Origin: Bradyrhizobium sp. dw_78
Lineage (GTDB): Bacteria; Pseudomonadota; Alphaproteobacteria; Rhizobiales; Xanthobacteraceae
Assembly: GCF_018449525.1 (NCBI RefSeq)
Contig: NZ_JAAVUS010000005.1
Location: 152,001 to 216,000, forward strand
Direction of reading: 5' to 3'
Length of the DNA: 64,000 nucleotides
Shown: in pieces, positions 10,101 to 21,158 of the stretch
How the letters are laid out: the number at the start of each line of letters is the position of its first letter
Numbering within the stretch: position 1 is the first letter of the stretch
The notes under the pieces: generated by a model
The model's database searches: none
The model's input: the letters and a program-made list of their open reading frames with translations, nothing else
What the model was told of the DNA's origin: nothing
Made by a program: the position numbers and the translations under genes

Positions 10101-13100
10101 CTGGTGGTCGCCGTCGCCGATGCACTCACGCTCGACGCCACCAACCTGTTCGTACCGGCCGAGGGGGGGCGCGGTGGCCAGCTCGACATCGCCGGCACCA
10201 ATATGCTGGTGGTGGCCAGCGACCTGCGGCAGAGCTTCGCGTCGAACAGCGCCTATAACGGCTATCTGTTCCTGGACGCTGACATGATCAGCAACCTCGG
10301 CGTCGAGAGCGTGCTGATCGGTGGCTCCCGCACCTCGACCGCTGCCGGCACGTTGATCAGCGCCACCGCCAAAAACCTCGAAGTCGATACCGACGCCGGC
10401 CATGCCCTGAGCGCGCCCGACCTGCTGCTGGTCTCGCTGGCGCCGACCAGCGCCGATGGCAGCCGAGGCCTCGTCGTCGATTCCGGCAGCGTCATTGCCG
10501 CCAAGGGCAGTGTCTCCAACACGTCCGCCGATGCGCTGGTGTTCGGCGTCGATCCGGTCGCACAACACGATCCTAGTTCCGGGGCGCTGACCGGTTACAG
10601 CACGGGCGTCAGCGGCGACGGCTCGTTGCTGCGCGTCTCCAATGGCGGCATGGTGTCGGTGACGAGGAATTTCGTGCCGGGCTCCTATACGCCGCCGGCT
10701 ACGACCCCCACCGCGACCGGGCCAATCTCCACCACGGCACTCGGTCAACTCACCATCGGCAGCGGCGTCACGCTCAGCGGCAACGCGCTGACGCTCGACT
10801 CCAGCGGCAGTACCACCATTGCGGCAGATGCTGCCTTGCTGGCGAAGAACTACGATCTCTCTGGCGGCGTCGTCAGTCTCGGCAACGTGCCCACCGGCAC
10901 CGGCGGCCTGACAATATCGCAGCAACTGCTTGCCACCTTCGCCGGCGCCGACACGGTCAGCCTGCGCAGCGGCTCCGTGTTCAACTTTTATGGCGACTCC
11001 TCGGTCGGTAGCGCCGATGCGCCGATCGGCACGCTGACGTTCGACGGCAGCGGTCTTTACAGCGATGGTGGCATCACCAACGTCACCGCGACCAACGTTG
11101 CGTTCGTCAATAGCCAGGCGAGCGTCAGCACGACGGGCGGCATCACCGGCAGCAACGGCCACCTGATCGTCGACGCCACCAGCGCTGTGATCTTCGGCAC
11201 CGGCGCCAAGTCGTTCAACGGTTTCATCGACACCACGTTCACCGCGGGTCAGCAGATTCTGTTTACCGGCAGCGGCAGCACCACGGCCACCGGCATCAAT
11301 GTTACCCTGACCGCGCCGGCAGTGATCGCTGACGCCGGCAGCGTCCAGGCCTTCGGCAGCGCCGCCAACCCGCTTGGCAGCCTGACCATCACACAGGGGG
11401 CGGGAACAGCGCCCGCTCTTGCCGCCACCGACGTCGGCGGCGCGCTGACGCTGACGGCCGCGAGCGTCCTCGACAGTGGCACGGTGATCGCGCAGGGAGG
11501 CGCCATCACGCTTGAGGCAACCACAGGTGACGTGACGCTCACCGGCAATGCTTCGATCAGCGCCACAGGCACTCGCATCTCCCTGTTCGATCTCGCCGAG
11601 GACACGCCAGGCGGCACCGTCAGATTGATCGCCGACGCCGGCAATGTCTCGCTCGGCGCCAACACGCTGATCGACGTCTCGGCTGCCGGCAATGGCTATG
11701 CCGGCACACTTGGCATCCAGGCCACGAACGGCGCTGCGACGCTGGGAGGCACCCTCAAGGGCAATGCCGCCTACAACGATCTCGGCGGCAACTTCATCCT
11801 CTCGGTCAACACGCTCACGGGCAACCTCCCGCTCACGGGTTTCACCGGCAGCTTCGACGTCAACCTTGGGCAGGGCGACATCGTCATTTCGCAGGGCCAG
11901 ACCCTGACATCCAGCAACGTGCTGCTGGTCGCCAACAACGGCTCGATCCTCGTCGATGGCACTATTGACGCTTCAAGCCCGAGCGGCGGGACCATCGCGC
12001 TCTATGCCACCGGCACCACGATCGGTGCCGCCGGCACGGCCAATGCCACCGGCGTCATCATCGGTTCAACGGCAAAGCTCTTTGCCCGTTATCAGGCCGA
12101 CGATCCGAATGATCCGGCCTATGCCAACGGCGCCTCGACGAATGTGCAGCGCGGCGGCACCATCACGCTCGGCACCAACGGCACGCCCGATGGGACGCTG
12201 AACACGATGTATGGCTATGAGAACGTGCAAGGCTCCGGGGCCATCACCGTCGCTTCGGGCGCCATGTTTGACGTCAGCGGCGGTCCCGGCGGCGCCGGCA
12301 TCGACAACACCGGCGGCTCCGTCATCATTCGCGCGCCAATCCTCACAAACAACGACATCAATGTCAGCTTCAAGGGCACTGTTGTCACCAACGCCGACGC
12401 GAACGGCAATCCGTCAGGTAACGGTCTCGTTGCCGACGCTTTTGCGGTCTGGAGCACGACCGACGGCTGCTCTTTGATCCCCGGCGGCTGCGGCGCCGTC
12501 ACCACCGTCGCGCAATACAATGCGCTGACAACGGCCCAGCAGGCCCAGCTCAACGCGCATTTCGACGGCATCATCGATCCGGCCGGATTCTTCGACGCAT
12601 CCGGCACCCAGATCATTTCGGCGACCGGCGGACTCTATCCGGTGTCGACCGCAGCAGCCCCGGCCAGCGGTGCCTACCTGCCGCATGTAGGCTTCTACCA
12701 GACCACGCTGCTGAACTTCGTCAACGACCCGTTCAGCGGTAACAGCGCGATGGTGGCAACGGATTTCGCTGACGCACAACTGCAAGTGAAACGGGCTGAC
12801 GGCTCGACGACCAGCTCGGCCCTGCCGCCCTCGATGTTGCATCTCCGCCCCGAGATCGATCTTGTCAATCCGTCCACTACCATCAACAACGGTAACATCA
12901 CCGTTGCCTCGAACTGGAATTTGGGAGCCGGCATCTACAACACGGCGACGGGTGCGTTCAATCTCTTCTATCGCACCACCAACGGTGTTGAGCCGGGTAC
13001 CCTGACATTACGTGCCGCCAACAATGTTCAGGTAAACGCCACCATCAGTGATGGATTCTACGAGACCAGTGATCCGTTCTTTGTCGGCGGACTGCCAAGT

Positions 13101-16100
13101 AAGGATCCATCGGGCAATGCCTTGACCGGGGCCTGCTACACTGCGACCTCGGGGTGCGCCAGCAATTTTTACAATACCTACGTTACGAGCGTTGTATCAA
13201 CATTAACAATGCCCGGTGCCGGTACGGGCGGTGAGTTTACGCCGCCGCTGATGACAGCTTTCCCCTCGAATTACAGCACCCTTCTCGAAAATGCTTGGTA
13301 CGGATATTACTATTATTATTATGCGTTCTATGGCTTGAGGGCGGTGGGCGGAGTGGGGAAATCTGCTTCGGTGGATTATATATCGGTGCCCGGCTTTTCA
13401 AATAACGTTTCGAGCTATGCTTCCTATCTCGCCTATATAACGGCGTACAATACAAATTATGTCGGAGCGAATTCCAGTTCCTTGGAGACGGGGACGACAT
13501 TTACGACGTCAGCAAGTTCTGTAAATGGAACAACCCAAAACCTGAGCAATTTTGATAATAGTCCGGCCGACTACACGTCATATGCGAATTATGCGTCGGC
13601 CTATGCTTCCTACTATGCTGCCATGAAAACTTTCATGACGGGATATTATGCCGCGCATACAGCCTTAGCCGGAAGCACTTCTGCTTATCCAGCGACTATT
13701 CTTGCTCCATTGCCGCCACAAGCCAATGAGGCGAGCTTTGCGCAAGATTATGAGACCTATACAAAAACCCTATATTTCACCGACTATGTAAGCGGCTACT
13801 ACGCAAGTAAGGTTGAGCCTGGCAATCTCGCGGGGACATCGACCACACACCAACCGTCATCGGTGTGGCTCGTAGCTTTGCCCTATCTTCCCGCCGTCAC
13901 GGATACCCCGCTTCCCGTGATCGCCAGCAGTGCCGTTCCCGTCGTCGCCAACGCCATCGCTAACAATCCTGGCGTTAGCAGTACGACTAATAATTTGGGT
14001 ACCGCGGTGACCTTGTCCGACTACAACACCACCACGGCCGCCACTCTGATGCCCTCCAGCCTGGGCAATAGCTTCTCCTATGATTTTGTCGGTGGTGCCT
14101 ATTTTTCGGCGAACGGCGTATCATCGGTCGATCCGAATGCGGTCACGCCGGTATCGTCGCTGACCTCAATCGTGACCGGCGACGTCACCATTGGCGGACA
14201 CACGTCTTATGCAAACGCGCAATCAACGTCCGGCAATGGCGTGCTTGCAACGATCAGCATTGGCACGCTGGTCCGCACCGGCACCGGCTCGATCGACATC
14301 ACCGCCGCGGGAAGCTTCGAACTCACCGACACCGTCGCGCCAGGCGCGGTCTATACCGCGGGCGCCGCGCTCACGCCGCCGCCCGACTTCACCGCGCCGA
14401 GCCTTCCCTCCGGCTATCAGAATGCTCCGAACGGCCTGGTGAGCACGCCGACCTGGGCGCAGGGTGGCGGGGCGGTTACGATCAAGACGGGCGGCGACAT
14501 CCTCGGGGTGGAGACCGCCTCGCTCGACGGGAGCGATAGCTGGTCGTCCTGGTATTACCATCTGATGGTGGCCAACGGGAATTCCAGCGCGCAATTCACG
14601 GGCGCCAATTCCATTGGCACACTCGCAGCCCAGACGGCGGCGTGGGTCAATTATGCCACCTACGCCGATGGCATCGGCGCGCTCGGTGGCGGCAACGTGA
14701 CGCTCACGGCGGGCGGCAGCATCAAGGATGTCATCGTGTCGTCGCCCCAGACGCTTCTGGTGGCCGGGGGCACCGCCGCGGTGCCGGCAGCGACCGAGTA
14801 TAGCTATGGCGGTGGCAATCTGCTGGTGAAGGCCGGCGGCGACGTCGTCGGCAGCGCGTTCCTGGTCGGCAACGGTACCGGGACGGTTCAGGTCGATGGC
14901 GCGACCCGATCGGACAGCGCCGGCAATGCGCTCGAACTCGCGGTACAAAATGGCTTCATAAGCTTGGTGGATGCAAACGCCATCACGCTGGGGGGCATCT
15001 ATGATCCAGCGCAGTTCAATAACGACATCGCGGGGACTTACACTCCGGCTTCTTCTCTGCCGGACGGCGTGCGTAATGGTACGGGGGGGCGGGCTTATTT
15101 GGGCACGGCCTTCGCTACTTACGGCGCGACCAGCGGCGTATCGCTGACCAGCGTCGTGGGCGACGTGACGGTTACGGAGAATTCGTTGAGCAGCTTACTA
15201 TTACCGTCGACGGGGTCGAGCAGTCTGGTGTTGCCGGCAACGCTGGAAATCGACGCCGTCAGCGGCAACATCCAGGCGAATGCCTCGCTCAACCTGATTC
15301 CGTCTGCGACCGGAACGCTGACCTTGCAGGCCAGCGGGTCGATCAGCACGGAGGGTCCCAACTCCTTCGGCTATGCGATCACCATGCTAGATGGCACGGC
15401 GGCGCCGACCGGGGCGCTCGGCATAGCGGCTCCGACGGTGCTGGCGTCCGCCGTACACGCCGGCGATCCCGATCCGGTGATCATCTATGCCGGAGACGAC
15501 ATCACCGGCACCTTCACGTTGATCAAGCCAGCCAAGGTTCAGGCGGGGCGCGATATCATCAACACCAATTTCACCGGCCAGAACAACAACGGCTCGGACA
15601 TCACCAGCATCATCGCCGGCCGCGATATCCTGGCCGAGCAGGTCAGCCTTGCCAACGGCAACTTTCAGGACATGACCAGCACCCTCAAGCTCTATGGTCC
15701 TGGTGATTTCCTGGTTGAAGCAGGGCGCAACCTTGGACCGTTCCTCACCAACACCGGCGCTTCCGGTGGCGGCATTCTCGCGGTCGGCGACGGCAGCAAT
15801 TCGGGTTGTGGCTCCGCCTGTACGATTTCCTATTTACCGGTCGGAGGCGCCAATATCACCACGCTGTTCGGGGTCGGGCCGGGCATCGATGTCGCGGCCG
15901 CGATCGCTAACTATGTCGATCCGGCCAAGGCAGGCACCGATGGCATCTCGTATCTGCCCGACATCGCGAATATTCTCGGCGTGAGCGAAGACCAGGCCTG
16001 GGCAACATTCCAGACATTGTCGCCGGCGCGGCAGAAGCTCCTGGTCGAGCGCGCCTTCCTCGACTTTCTGACCCAGGTCAATCTGGACTTCAGCAATCCG

Positions 16101-16979
16101 GCAAGCCCGTATAAGGGGCAATACGCGCGGGCTTACGAAACCATCGCCACGCTGTTCCCGGCTTCGCTTGGCTATACCGACAACAACAGCGGCGGCAGCA
16201 ACGGCGCCTCCGTCACGGTGCATACTGGCGATCTGCGGATGGCGCACTCGCTGATCGAAACCCAGACTGGCGGCGACATCAACATTCTAGGACCAGGCGG
16301 CAACGCTTTTGTTGGCAGCAATTCAGCCGACAATCTGACGCCGGCGCAGCAGGGCATCCTGACGCTCCAGGGCGGCAGCATCCGCAGCTATACCGATAGC
16401 AGCGTGGAAGTGTTCCAGAGCCGCATCTTCACCGAGCAAGGCGGCAACGTCGAATTGTTCTCGGCCAATGGCGACCTCAACGCCGGCAAGGGGAAGAAGA
16501 GCTCCGCCGCTTATCCGCCGCTGCGGCTAGTGTGTGACGTCGATGGCTATTGCCGCGTCAGCCCGGCGGGGCTGGTGACGGGGGCAGGCGTCGGTGCGCT
16601 GTTGAGCGTTCCCGGGCAGGACCCAACGTTGAGCAACGTGGTACTGACCACGCCGCACGGCACGGTCGATGCGGGCGCCGCCGGCATCCGGAGCGCAAAC
16701 GACCTCAACATCGTCGCGTTGCTGGTGCTTAACGCCTTCAACATCCAGGTCAACGGCACGACCACCGGCGTGCCAGTGGTGGCAGTGCCCAACATCGGAG
16801 CGCTGACGACGGCTTCCAACACCACCGCAGCAACGCAGCAAACAGGCCTGCCGGGGCAATCGAACAGAGACCAGCCTTCGATCATCATGGTCGAGGTCGT
16901 CGGCTATGGCGGCTCTCAGGGAACGGAAGACAATAACGTCGATGATACCGACGAAAAGCGCCGTCGCCGTGGCCAATAA
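4191..16979 (+). CDS. Giant filamentous-haemagglutinin-type exoprotein (TPS domain, DUF3739-type C terminus)
   Basis: 4262 residues. An extended N-terminal region (1-32, Arg-rich) precedes the hydrophobic signal core (33-56, [16 protein letters not shown], cleavage after AHA), as in many two-partner-secretion exoproteins. A haemagglutination-activity/TPS domain follows: [19 protein letters not shown] near 165-185 and the hallmark NPNGIIFSG at 232-240. Next come thousands of residues of Gly/Ala/Ser/Thr/Asn-rich beta-helix repeats (AGGSI, GNVTL, SGSI types). The C-terminal 150 residues ([18 protein letters not shown]) match the DUF3739 end of this family. Residues about 2990-3230 form a tyrosine-rich, AT-rich island unlike the rest. 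Expected role is surface adhesin or matrix protein. No TpsB partner lies in the window. Confidence 0.93.
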   Translation: MSAASTKTCRSRRSRQHRREQPSRSAPILSRRMTRQMLLAGASVLALVLGSPSAHAVTVGASGGGAGTSATSAAAYAAQLAQQQAQQAAQNAAQAMSRVTHALQSLQSVQAAARAAAAAASTTVTDGLSAGGLVVDPRIAAGTANLWVNANAPTQSTSNGQTTVTVEQTAQRAIMTWQQYNIGKNTTLYYDQTGGNSANGNSWVALNRIDATGSPSQILGSIKADGTVLIINPNGIIFSGTSQINVHSLIASSMDINSFAGNGAGNAGVFNSGGSYTSFSVNGANFMAPSNEDGGNTAFLNSGLYTNGLGGNAGGTLVFSAGSGAGTNVGVQVLPGASISTNISGFDNGGLVALIGPQVNNAGSIETAAGQIVLAAGNNVLLTAPASGSTQTSFTVTNALLGQGLVYQPPSVPGGALAVNDVTGILTSTRGNITLVGDSVEQLGYAEATTSITRAGSITITATGAAGSGLGNTIFGSNSVTTILPDENGETILSDAASLAAFVAPHIDIATTNLDMQPNSLILAPSANMTVTSAPIVSNGTTQPPLGRVLLEGGSEINLAGLTGVIRSVSDTLFTFKVTANDVADSPLAQSLIGQTVTIDLGLTGTRADGLTWVGSPLFASSGAGYLANIAQNIDQLLTKGGSLSIGGGSGAAFTDALTASGSVINVSGGWIQYTGSTISTTRLVGSDGRLYDIGSANPFIGNEIANGFVVDHPHWDVTEVYNNSIGGKGYYKPGYIDGVSAGGLSVSAVNPVLEGDIVGDIVTGLHQLELGQAGTGTNGAQATPDQLPSGASLTINLKATDSTSNPDAVVLAGTTSDVLGSNFTLRSTLSLPATVDSLPTITYSTDALSTMGLGSITITGASDLSMNQGASLSVLSGGSIKLGGATAIDGTLTAHAGSIAITGFVPSSSTALPVNATPLTIGPDALIDVSGLWVNDSGFNGAAFQGAAYINGGSVSLTTDVLSKNAQLDTATHVTADDATQSIVLASGSIFDVSSGGYVGTNGRLALGTDGLPKGNGGNVSLVTYAGSWQNNQVASGTFAFGSNSYAPTAANTATVTIDGTIYAGGLSSGGTFTLQAPGITIDGNATNVTSIISGAQAGTVVLPASFFASNGFSNYSLTSTYGSVTVTSGTTIALRQNNYLLSGATALPATGASVRDFASFGLAPDGERHPVNLTLTENPYIYSAAADASTSAGILIDSGASIVADPQAAITLTAGGPVTVLGSIIAPAGSITLINDETLTQGGSLAAQDVWIGANAVLDVSGVLVPNPKVTTYATGTALDAGSIIIASDGAIVALAGSRFNLEGTSATVEAPGAGGLGEPRTVLQSVWSNGGTLTLYSSAQAANVANGRYDSLYFAGTINAAGGAPQASGGTLNIGAIVNVDNVIDIAGYGNIVIAQSGDMSAAFSGANAPGTPAQLAALLPNTGSVAFITADTINTIHSGLDSVSLSSPITFSGSVNLNLPGALDLNGSITLAPAGITPLSPLSAYASTATGSGINTIRTNGVGVSVNLDAGYIRFLSGTVTAPTLADGTLTLNASAQIDLAGVASVSNAGQVNLVSDGDIRFLPTTDPDISAYLATIRLVSGSALTSNGNGGLSSPGALLVADNLTLTAREIYPATDTAFLLMSLGLAPGTATGTHNTIVFASNGATPYAPLSANGAILVDAKNIVQGGALYAPLGTIQLGYGQGQTLPAIFLGSAADTGTNPYDPVGNVGLGAFNPILASLATTVGANRTVATQSVTLTPDSVTSVSAAGLSIPYGTTVDGTNWSDGGLVLNGPPAKLIVLGGANVNTQSGAVIDERGGGDVYATEFVPGTGGSRNVLTTPNTYALVPSYEATVAAYDPSFGNTVAPGMSVTLPGGNGIAAGTYTLLPAMYATLPGAYRVVVTSTNAGTMPVNTVGPDGTINMTGVLGNAIDGSRSSQTALLQIQSNATWTKYTEIDIASGNSYFANLATANGTATPRLAADAGQLVVAVADALTLDATNLFVPAEGGRGGQLDIAGTNMLVVASDLRQSFASNSAYNGYLFLDADMISNLGVESVLIGGSRTSTAAGTLISATAKNLEVDTDAGHALSAPDLLLVSLAPTSADGSRGLVVDSGSVIAAKGSVSNTSADALVFGVDPVAQHDPSSGALTGYSTGVSGDGSLLRVSNGGMVSVTRNFVPGSYTPPATTPTATGPISTTALGQLTIGSGVTLSGNALTLDSSGSTTIAADAALLAKNYDLSGGVVSLGNVPTGTGGLTISQQLLATFAGADTVSLRSGSVFNFYGDSSVGSADAPIGTLTFDGSGLYSDGGITNVTATNVAFVNSQASVSTTGGITGSNGHLIVDATSAVIFGTGAKSFNGFIDTTFTAGQQILFTGSGSTTATGINVTLTAPAVIADAGSVQAFGSAANPLGSLTITQGAGTAPALAATDVGGALTLTAASVLDSGTVIAQGGAITLEATTGDVTLTGNASISATGTRISLFDLAEDTPGGTVRLIADAGNVSLGANTLIDVSAAGNGYAGTLGIQATNGAATLGGTLKGNAAYNDLGGNFILSVNTLTGNLPLTGFTGSFDVNLGQGDIVISQGQTLTSSNVLLVANNGSILVDGTIDASSPSGGTIALYATGTTIGAAGTANATGVIIGSTAKLFARYQADDPNDPAYANGASTNVQRGGTITLGTNGTPDGTLNTMYGYENVQGSGAITVASGAMFDVSGGPGGAGIDNTGGSVIIRAPILTNNDINVSFKGTVVTNADANGNPSGNGLVADAFAVWSTTDGCSLIPGGCGAVTTVAQYNALTTAQQAQLNAHFDGIIDPAGFFDASGTQIISATGGLYPVSTAAAPASGAYLPHVGFYQTTLLNFVNDPFSGNSAMVATDFADAQLQVKRADGSTTSSALPPSMLHLRPEIDLVNPSTTINNGNITVASNWNLGAGIYNTATGAFNLFYRTTNGVEPGTLTLRAANNVQVNATISDGFYETSDPFFVGGLPSKDPSGNALTGACYTATSGCASNFYNTYVTSVVSTLTMPGAGTGGEFTPPLMTAFPSNYSTLLENAWYGYYYYYYAFYGLRAVGGVGKSASVDYISVPGFSNNVSSYASYLAYITAYNTNYVGANSSSLETGTTFTTSASSVNGTTQNLSNFDNSPADYTSYANYASAYASYYAAMKTFMTGYYAAHTALAGSTSAYPATILAPLPPQANEASFAQDYETYTKTLYFTDYVSGYYASKVEPGNLAGTSTTHQPSSVWLVALPYLPAVTDTPLPVIASSAVPVVANAIANNPGVSSTTNNLGTAVTLSDYNTTTAATLMPSSLGNSFSYDFVGGAYFSANGVSSVDPNAVTPVSSLTSIVTGDVTIGGHTSYANAQSTSGNGVLATISIGTLVRTGTGSIDITAAGSFELTDTVAPGAVYTAGAALTPPPDFTAPSLPSGYQNAPNGLVSTPTWAQGGGAVTIKTGGDILGVETASLDGSDSWSSWYYHLMVANGNSSAQFTGANSIGTLAAQTAAWVNYATYADGIGALGGGNVTLTAGGSIKDVIVSSPQTLLVAGGTAAVPAATEYSYGGGNLLVKAGGDVVGSAFLVGNGTGTVQVDGATRSDSAGNALELAVQNGFISLVDANAITLGGIYDPAQFNNDIAGTYTPASSLPDGVRNGTGGRAYLGTAFATYGATSGVSLTSVVGDVTVTENSLSSLLLPSTGSSSLVLPATLEIDAVSGNIQANASLNLIPSATGTLTLQASGSISTEGPNSFGYAITMLDGTAAPTGALGIAAPTVLASAVHAGDPDPVIIYAGDDITGTFTLIKPAKVQAGRDIINTNFTGQNNNGSDITSIIAGRDILAEQVSLANGNFQDMTSTLKLYGPGDFLVEAGRNLGPFLTNTGASGGGILAVGDGSNSGCGSACTISYLPVGGANITTLFGVGPGIDVAAAIANYVDPAKAGTDGISYLPDIANILGVSEDQAWATFQTLSPARQKLLVERAFLDFLTQVNLDFSNPASPYKGQYARAYETIATLFPASLGYTDNNSGGSNGASVTVHTGDLRMAHSLIETQTGGDINILGPGGNAFVGSNSADNLTPAQQGILTLQGGSIRSYTDSSVEVFQSRIFTEQGGNVELFSANGDLNAGKGKKSSAAYPPLRLVCDVDGYCRVSPAGLVTGAGVGALLSVPGQDPTLSNVVLTTPHGTVDAGAAGIRSANDLNIVALLVLNAFNIQVNGTTTGVPVVAVPNIGALTTASNTTAATQQTGLPGQSNRDQPSIIMVEVVGYGGSQGTEDNNVDDTDEKRRRRGQ

Positions 16980-17451
16980 CCGTCATCATACGGCCTGGTG
17001 GAGACGCGCCCTGCGGTCACTCGGCGCAGTGACCGGATTGTTCGCCGCTGTTGGCGCAGGGACATCCGCCGCTGTTGCGCAAGATGTCGGCTATCGCTCC
17101 GCCGCGACCGCGCCGGCGGCGTGGCAGGCCTTCGCCAAGCAGTTGCAGGGACGTTTCGAGCAGCGGCTCGCAGCCGACGACAAGGACGCCCGTTCGTTTC
17201 AGCAGTACATAGCTAAACGTGGCACCGAATCGAATGCGCCGCCGCTGACGTTCGTGGCGCGGACATGGGTTCTACCCGACGGCAAAGTCGAGCGTCTCGA
17301 ATTCGACGGCCTCGATGACGATCAGATCGCGGTCCATCTGCGGGCATTGCTCACCCGCGACAATGTAGGCACGCCGCCGACGGACATGCTCCAACCCTTG
17401 CGCTTGCGGCTTGCGCTTCGGCCGAAAGAACAGCCGGCAGGAGGCAAGTGA
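16906..17451 (+). CDS. Secreted protein with TonB-C-like domain
   Basis: 181 residues from ATG 16906 (GAGG 9 bases upstream), overlapping the end of the giant gene by 74 bp; an internal ATG at 16942 would give a shorter leader and is also possible. A hydrophobic signal core ([20 protein letters not shown]) is followed by a helical stretch, then about 70 residues that resemble a TonB C-terminal domain ([16 protein letters not shown] .. [12 protein letters not shown]). The usual Pro-rich spacer and N-terminal membrane anchor of TonB are absent. I infer a periplasmic protein serving the adhesin cluster. The TonB-C resemblance is by eye. Confidence 0.6.
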   Translation: MAALRERKTITSMIPTKSAVAVANNRHHTAWWRRALRSLGAVTGLFAAVGAGTSAAVAQDVGYRSAATAPAAWQAFAKQLQGRFEQRLAADDKDARSFQQYIAKRGTESNAPPLTFVARTWVLPDGKVERLEFDGLDDDQIAVHLRALLTRDNVGTPPTDMLQPLRLRLALRPKEQPAGGK

Positions 17452-17452
17452 G

Positions 17453-18259
17453 ATGGCGATGCGCAAGCCACGGTGTCGCCATCAGGCGCATCGCCGATCG
17501 AATGTCGCAATCGGTTTCGTCCTGGTTGCATTCGCGATGCTTTTGCCAGATCTGGCATCCGCGGAACTGCTGCTGTCTTCACCCCCGTCCGATACGCGCG
17601 TCGCGGAAATCGAGCCGCGGGAACTGACAAGAGATGCGCCGACGGATGCCTCTGATACAAAAGACCAAACCAACGACAACACCGCGAGAGGTGCGCCGCC
17701 CTTGCTGCGTGGCCTCGACTCCCATGCCAGCTATCGCGCCTTGATCGAGAAAGAAGCCGCAGGAACAGGCCTCTCGCCGGAAATCGCTGAAGCGGTCATG
17801 GCGGTGGAGAGCGGCTACAATCCCGCCGCGATCGGCGGGGTCGGCGAGATCGGCCTGATGCAGATCCTGCCATCCACCGCGCGGATGCTTGGATTCGTTG
17901 GAAACAACACCGATCTCGCAGCGCCAGCCACCAACATTCATTACGGCGTGACCTATCTGGCGCAAGCGTGGCGTTTGGCGGGTGGAGACCTGTGTACCGC
18001 CGTGATGAAATATCGCGCCGGCCACGGCGAGACGCGTTTCTCTTATCTGTCAGTCAATTATTGTCTGGCGGTGCGCGGCAAACTGGTCGCCCGCGGCTTT
18101 CGCGTCACCGGCACTGTTCCGGTCGCGAACTTCGGCGAGACTGCAAGCATCGGCTGTAGGCGTAAATGTGTCGGAGGTGGCCGCATCGGCAGTGTCAACC
18201 TTGAGGCGCTCAATACCAGGCTCAGCACGCTCGTGGTGCAGGTGAGGGCGACGCGATGA
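17453..18259 (+). CDS. Lytic transglycosylase (SLT domain)
   Basis: 268 residues from ATG 17453, which has GGAGG 8 bases upstream and lies 1 bp after the previous stop. A signal peptide (core NVAIGFVLVAFAMLLPDLASA) precedes a spacer and an SLT domain (about 95-205). The domain shows AVMAVESGYNPAAIG with the catalytic Glu in AVES, then GEIGLMQILPSTAR, NIHYGVTYLA and AVMKYRAGHGE, all standard for soluble lytic transglycosylase folds. It cleaves peptidoglycan glycan strands in the periplasm. In this cluster it could open the wall for passage or anchoring of the giant exoprotein, as such enzymes do for other envelope-spanning machines; that link is inference. Confidence 0.9.
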   Translation: MAMRKPRCRHQAHRRSNVAIGFVLVAFAMLLPDLASAELLLSSPPSDTRVAEIEPRELTRDAPTDASDTKDQTNDNTARGAPPLLRGLDSHASYRALIEKEAAGTGLSPEIAEAVMAVESGYNPAAIGGVGEIGLMQILPSTARMLGFVGNNTDLAAPATNIHYGVTYLAQAWRLAGGDLCTAVMKYRAGHGETRFSYLSVNYCLAVRGKLVARGFRVTGTVPVANFGETASIGCRRKCVGGGRIGSVNLEALNTRLSTLVVQVRATR

Positions 18260-18708
18260 AGACATCTAACGCCGATCAAGTCGTGGTGGCGGGGAGTTGG
18301 ATGCGCGCGGTGATCGTTGCTGCGGTTGCCATGGTGGTGCCAGCCATGATGCCGGCTCGCACCGAAGCCCAGACCACGCTGCCCGAGATCTCCGTTAGCC
18401 CGCCCTCGCAGCCACCTAAGATCAACGATCAGCTTGATCACAAAGGCGACGGCGACGGCAAAAGCGGGACCGGCGGCAAGGACGATGAGAACCACGCGCT
18501 CGAACAACTCAATCAGAAGCTCAAGCGCAAGGTCGACGAGACCAATCCTGTTCTAAACACCCCACCGCTGGATGCGCGCTCACCCGACACCAAGACCGGC
18601 GTCGTGAATATCCCCGGTGTCCAGCAGCAATACGGCAAGAATTTTGGAAACTCGGTCGTTCCGTACCGGCCGGCGCCGCCCGTTTACGCACCGCTTGGAC
18701 ATCACTAG
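18256..18708 (+). CDS. Small secreted protein of unknown function
   Basis: 150 residues, starting inside the stop of the transglycosylase gene (ATGA overlap), so translationally coupled. A signal-like hydrophobic segment (MRAVIVAAVAMVVPAMM) ends near TEAQ at about residue 39. The mature part is charged and disordered: a Gly/Asp/Lys stretch (KGDGDGKSGTGGKDDEN), one short helix (ALEQLNQKLKRKVDE) and a Pro/Tyr/His-rich tail. No domain recognised. It is the last clear gene of the adhesin cluster. Confidence 0.7.
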   Translation: MKTSNADQVVVAGSWMRAVIVAAVAMVVPAMMPARTEAQTTLPEISVSPPSQPPKINDQLDHKGDGDGKSGTGGKDDENHALEQLNQKLKRKVDETNPVLNTPPLDARSPDTKTGVVNIPGVQQQYGKNFGNSVVPYRPAPPVYAPLGHH

Positions 18709-18722
18709 GAGAGTTATTCACC

Positions 18723-18791
18723 ATGCAGGCGATCGATCCGAGCGATGTCGTCGCCCATCGCGATTTCGATCAAAGCTACCTGATTTGGTAA
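18723..18791 (+). CDS. Possible 22-residue leader peptide or small protein
   Basis: An ATG at 18723 follows AGGAGA (18707-18712, overlapping the previous stop codon) at a good distance and opens a 22-codon frame ending TAA at 18789-18791, 9 bases before the LysR start. The peptide is acidic with an aromatic end (FDQSYLIW). It could be a coupling leader for the LysR gene, a small protein of the adhesin operon, or a chance frame. Only the strong ribosome-binding site supports it. Confidence 0.3.
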   Translation: MQAIDPSDVVAHRDFDQSYLIW

Positions 18792-18800
18792 GGTCTGCCC

Positions 18801-19730
18801 ATGATCAGGAACACCGAGCTTGTGATCTTGATCCAGAGCCTGGTGGCGGCCGAGCAGGGCAGCTTTCATAAGGCCGGCGAGTTGCTTGGCATTCCGGCTT
18901 CCACCGTGAGCCGCAGGGTTAGAGCGCTGGAGATGCAAATCGGTGTCAAACTTTTCGATCGGCATCGACACGGAATCCGGCCGACGACGGCGGGAGATGG
19001 ATTTCTAGAGCAGATACGCCGCATCCTCGACGAACTCAATATTGTCCTGGTCAACGCATCGACGGTCGGTCGCGGGAAAACTGGCTGGCTCAAGATCGGT
19101 CTTTATGTTTCGCCGGGAAGAGGTCATCTTCGCGCGGCGCTCCGCGAATACAAAAACAGCTTTCCCCATGTGGAGATCCAATACACCGACGGCGAACGGC
19201 GTTATTTGATGGAGCGCCTCCATGCCGGTGCCATCGACGTCGTCATTGTGGCCGACCACTTCCGTCATCGAGGACACGACGTTATCCGATTGTGGCAGGA
19301 AAGAGTGCTGGTCGCGATGCCGGACTCTCACGGTCTTGCCAGCAAGAAGAACCTGACATGGGAAGACCTGCGCAAGGAGCAGATATTCCTCGGCCGTGAT
19401 CCCGGTCCCGAGTTGAAAAATCATCTTGTAGCCAAGCTCAAGGCCTCGGGCCACGTCCCTTCGATCCATCAGCACAACGTCGGCAGTGATTTCTCGCTTA
19501 GCCTTGTCGGTATCGAGCCCGACGTCACGCTCCTGTATGAGGCGGACGCTGGAGCGCGACACCCCGGCGTGATCTACCGTGAAGTGTCCGACAACGATGG
19601 GCCAAGCCTGGTGCCATATTACGCCTGCTGGCTGAGCGGCAATGACAATCCCGCACTGCAAGGCTTCTTGGATCTTCTTCGTCGGTATGAGGGAACGCAC
19701 GGTCGGCATCGCCGACCTCATATAGACTGA
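18801..19730 (+). CDS. LysR-family transcriptional regulator
   Basis: 309 residues. The N-terminal winged-helix domain (1-62) has the classic LysR pattern: LVAAEQGSFHKAGELLGIP, then STVSRRVRALEMQIGVKLFD and RPTTAGDGFL. A substrate-binding domain follows (GWLKIGLYVSPGRGHLRAAL; LMERLHAGAIDVVIV). It is slightly divergent, for example RNTELVIL at the very N terminus instead of the usual MDLNLL type. It lies on the same strand as the adhesin cluster, 92 bp after its last clear gene, so it may regulate it; a divergent target, usual for LysR, is not present. Effector unknown. Confidence 0.9.
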   Translation: MIRNTELVILIQSLVAAEQGSFHKAGELLGIPASTVSRRVRALEMQIGVKLFDRHRHGIRPTTAGDGFLEQIRRILDELNIVLVNASTVGRGKTGWLKIGLYVSPGRGHLRAALREYKNSFPHVEIQYTDGERRYLMERLHAGAIDVVIVADHFRHRGHDVIRLWQERVLVAMPDSHGLASKKNLTWEDLRKEQIFLGRDPGPELKNHLVAKLKASGHVPSIHQHNVGSDFSLSLVGIEPDVTLLYEADAGARHPGVIYREVSDNDGPSLVPYYACWLSGNDNPALQGFLDLLRRYEGTHGRHRRPHID

Positions 19731-20039
19731 TCTTGCTGCGAGGACGATGACCTGCGCGCTTTGTGGTCATAAAGCGAGCCAGTATCGGGGCAATCAGTTT
19801 TGCGGGATCGATCCGCTGGTTCGCCTCGGAGGATAATACCCCGACATTATCCTGACTCTAGACTCTCTATGTACATGTCTCAGGCATGCTATGCGGACCG
19901 GTCCTCCGGGTAGCCGATGAAGCTCGTCAGACGTCCGAGTCAAACGTCTCCGCAGCGAAGCGAAGACAACGCTTGAAGCAGCGGCAACACCCATAAGCTG
20001 GCTATTGGGTGCAGCCGCGAGGGGAGCCTTACCCGTCGT
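19731..20039. other. 309 bp gap between convergent genes
   Basis: I see no credible gene here. An imperfect hairpin with CACCCA/TGGGTG arms near 19990-20015 lies just downstream of the minus-strand HTH gene and could act in 3' end formation. Confidence 0.4.
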
Positions 20040-21158
20040 TTAAGCGATGTCCTTCACGTCATCCCAGATCTGTCCTGTAGCAATCGGGTCGAGTTGATGA
20101 GCCTGGAGAAGCGCCCATTCCTTCCAGAGCCCGATATGTTCTGGATCAGTACCTTCCTTAGATGCATTGATGACCGATGCTACAAACGCCCTAATCGTCT
20201 GCGCGCGATGGTAGTTCTCGGCGCTGTCCGTGAGTCGCTTCAATCTCGCGGCCTCAAGCTTGATAAGACGCTCACGCTCGGCCTTCTCTTGCTCGATCTG
20301 TTTCCGGATGGCCTCCTGCTTCATCTCCTCACGGCGCCGGATTGCCTCCTCGTAAACCCGGACTTGATGCTCTCGGTATTGCATCTCTCCCGCCACGATG
20401 ATCTCAACTGCAATGGTGCTGAGCTGAGCCTCGAGCAGCTGTTCTTCGGTATCCGTCCACGAAATACGCTCGGTTTCGGACCCGACACCCCTAAGGATAC
20501 TGAACTTGAGGCGCTCGACGTCCTTATCGTCGACAGCTCTCTTGCGAGTCGCTGCGCGCTCGAGCGCGATGGACAGGCTCTGTTGGCCGACACCAATGTA
20601 GATTGTGCGGGTTTCTCGCCCCTGCACGGTGACCGAGCAATCAAGTCGGCTCAGGCCGTAGAAGAGACCCTGTAAGATACGCAGGCGTCGCTTCTCAAGT
20701 GGGCCATTAAAGAGCGAGGAATACCAGGTCGATTGCGTCGCTTGACGAGCGTCGTCTTCTACCTGGCGGCGGAAGGCTGCGTGAGGTGGCGAGAGATTTT
20801 TTGACGCTACCACCACGCCGAGATTGCGGGCAACCCGCTCGCGCAAAATCTCGATCGGCTCCTCGAACACCGGCGCCACCGGCTCGATCTCCATCAAGCG
20901 ATTATTGTATGCGCGATAGTCCCATGCACCGACCGTAATCTCATCCGATATTCCGGGCGGTCGGAGCGGCAGTGGAGTTGTCTTGACCTTCTGCCCGGCA
21001 TGCACCTTGTTCCAGTGTCCCTGGGGCGGCAGGGGCACGAACGCCTTCACGCAATGCTTCCGGAGCCCATTGTCAGACAGCCCAAGCTTCTTTGCGGCGT
21101 CCCGCATCGGGCTGGACCAGACTAGGTCATGCAGCTCCTGGCGCGTATACGTTTCCAT
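20040..21158 (-). CDS. HTH-containing protein of unknown function (YTRQELxxLVW type)
   Basis: 372 residues from ATG 21158, which has GGAGG 6 bases upstream; an upstream in-frame start would add 24 residues without such a site. The N terminus (YTRQELHDLVWSSPMRDAA, then KKLGLSDNGLRKHC and PLPPQGHWNKVHAG) is a conserved HTH-like module I recognise from uncharacterised proteins in rhizobia, often near mobile DNA. The middle is of mixed fold. Residues about 270-330 form a long charged coiled coil (RREEMKQEAIRKQIEQEKAE). No catalytic motif. It stands alone between long non-coding stretches. Confidence 0.7.
   Translation of the reverse strand: METYTRQELHDLVWSSPMRDAAKKLGLSDNGLRKHCVKAFVPLPPQGHWNKVHAGQKVKTTPLPLRPPGISDEITVGAWDYRAYNNRLMEIEPVAPVFEEPIEILRERVARNLGVVVASKNLSPPHAAFRRQVEDDARQATQSTWYSSLFNGPLEKRRLRILQGLFYGLSRLDCSVTVQGRETRTIYIGVGQQSLSIALERAATRKRAVDDKDVERLKFSILRGVGSETERISWTDTEEQLLEAQLSTIAVEIIVAGEMQYREHQVRVYEEAIRRREEMKQEAIRKQIEQEKAERERLIKLEAARLKRLTDSAENYHRAQTIRAFVASVINASKEGTDPEHIGLWKEWALLQAHQLDPIATGQIWDDVKDIA

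Noticed and set aside
9573..11162. 529-codon open frame on the minus strand inside the giant adhesin gene
   Set aside because: It is rich in Gly, Ala, Arg, Asp and His with no domain, and is opposite a strongly supported coding frame. GC-rich repeat DNA gives such shadow frames.
13295..13325. Microsatellite for phase variation in the adhesin (TAT repeats)
   Set aside because: The repeat unit is three bases, so slippage would change Tyr number but not the frame; on-off switching is not expected.
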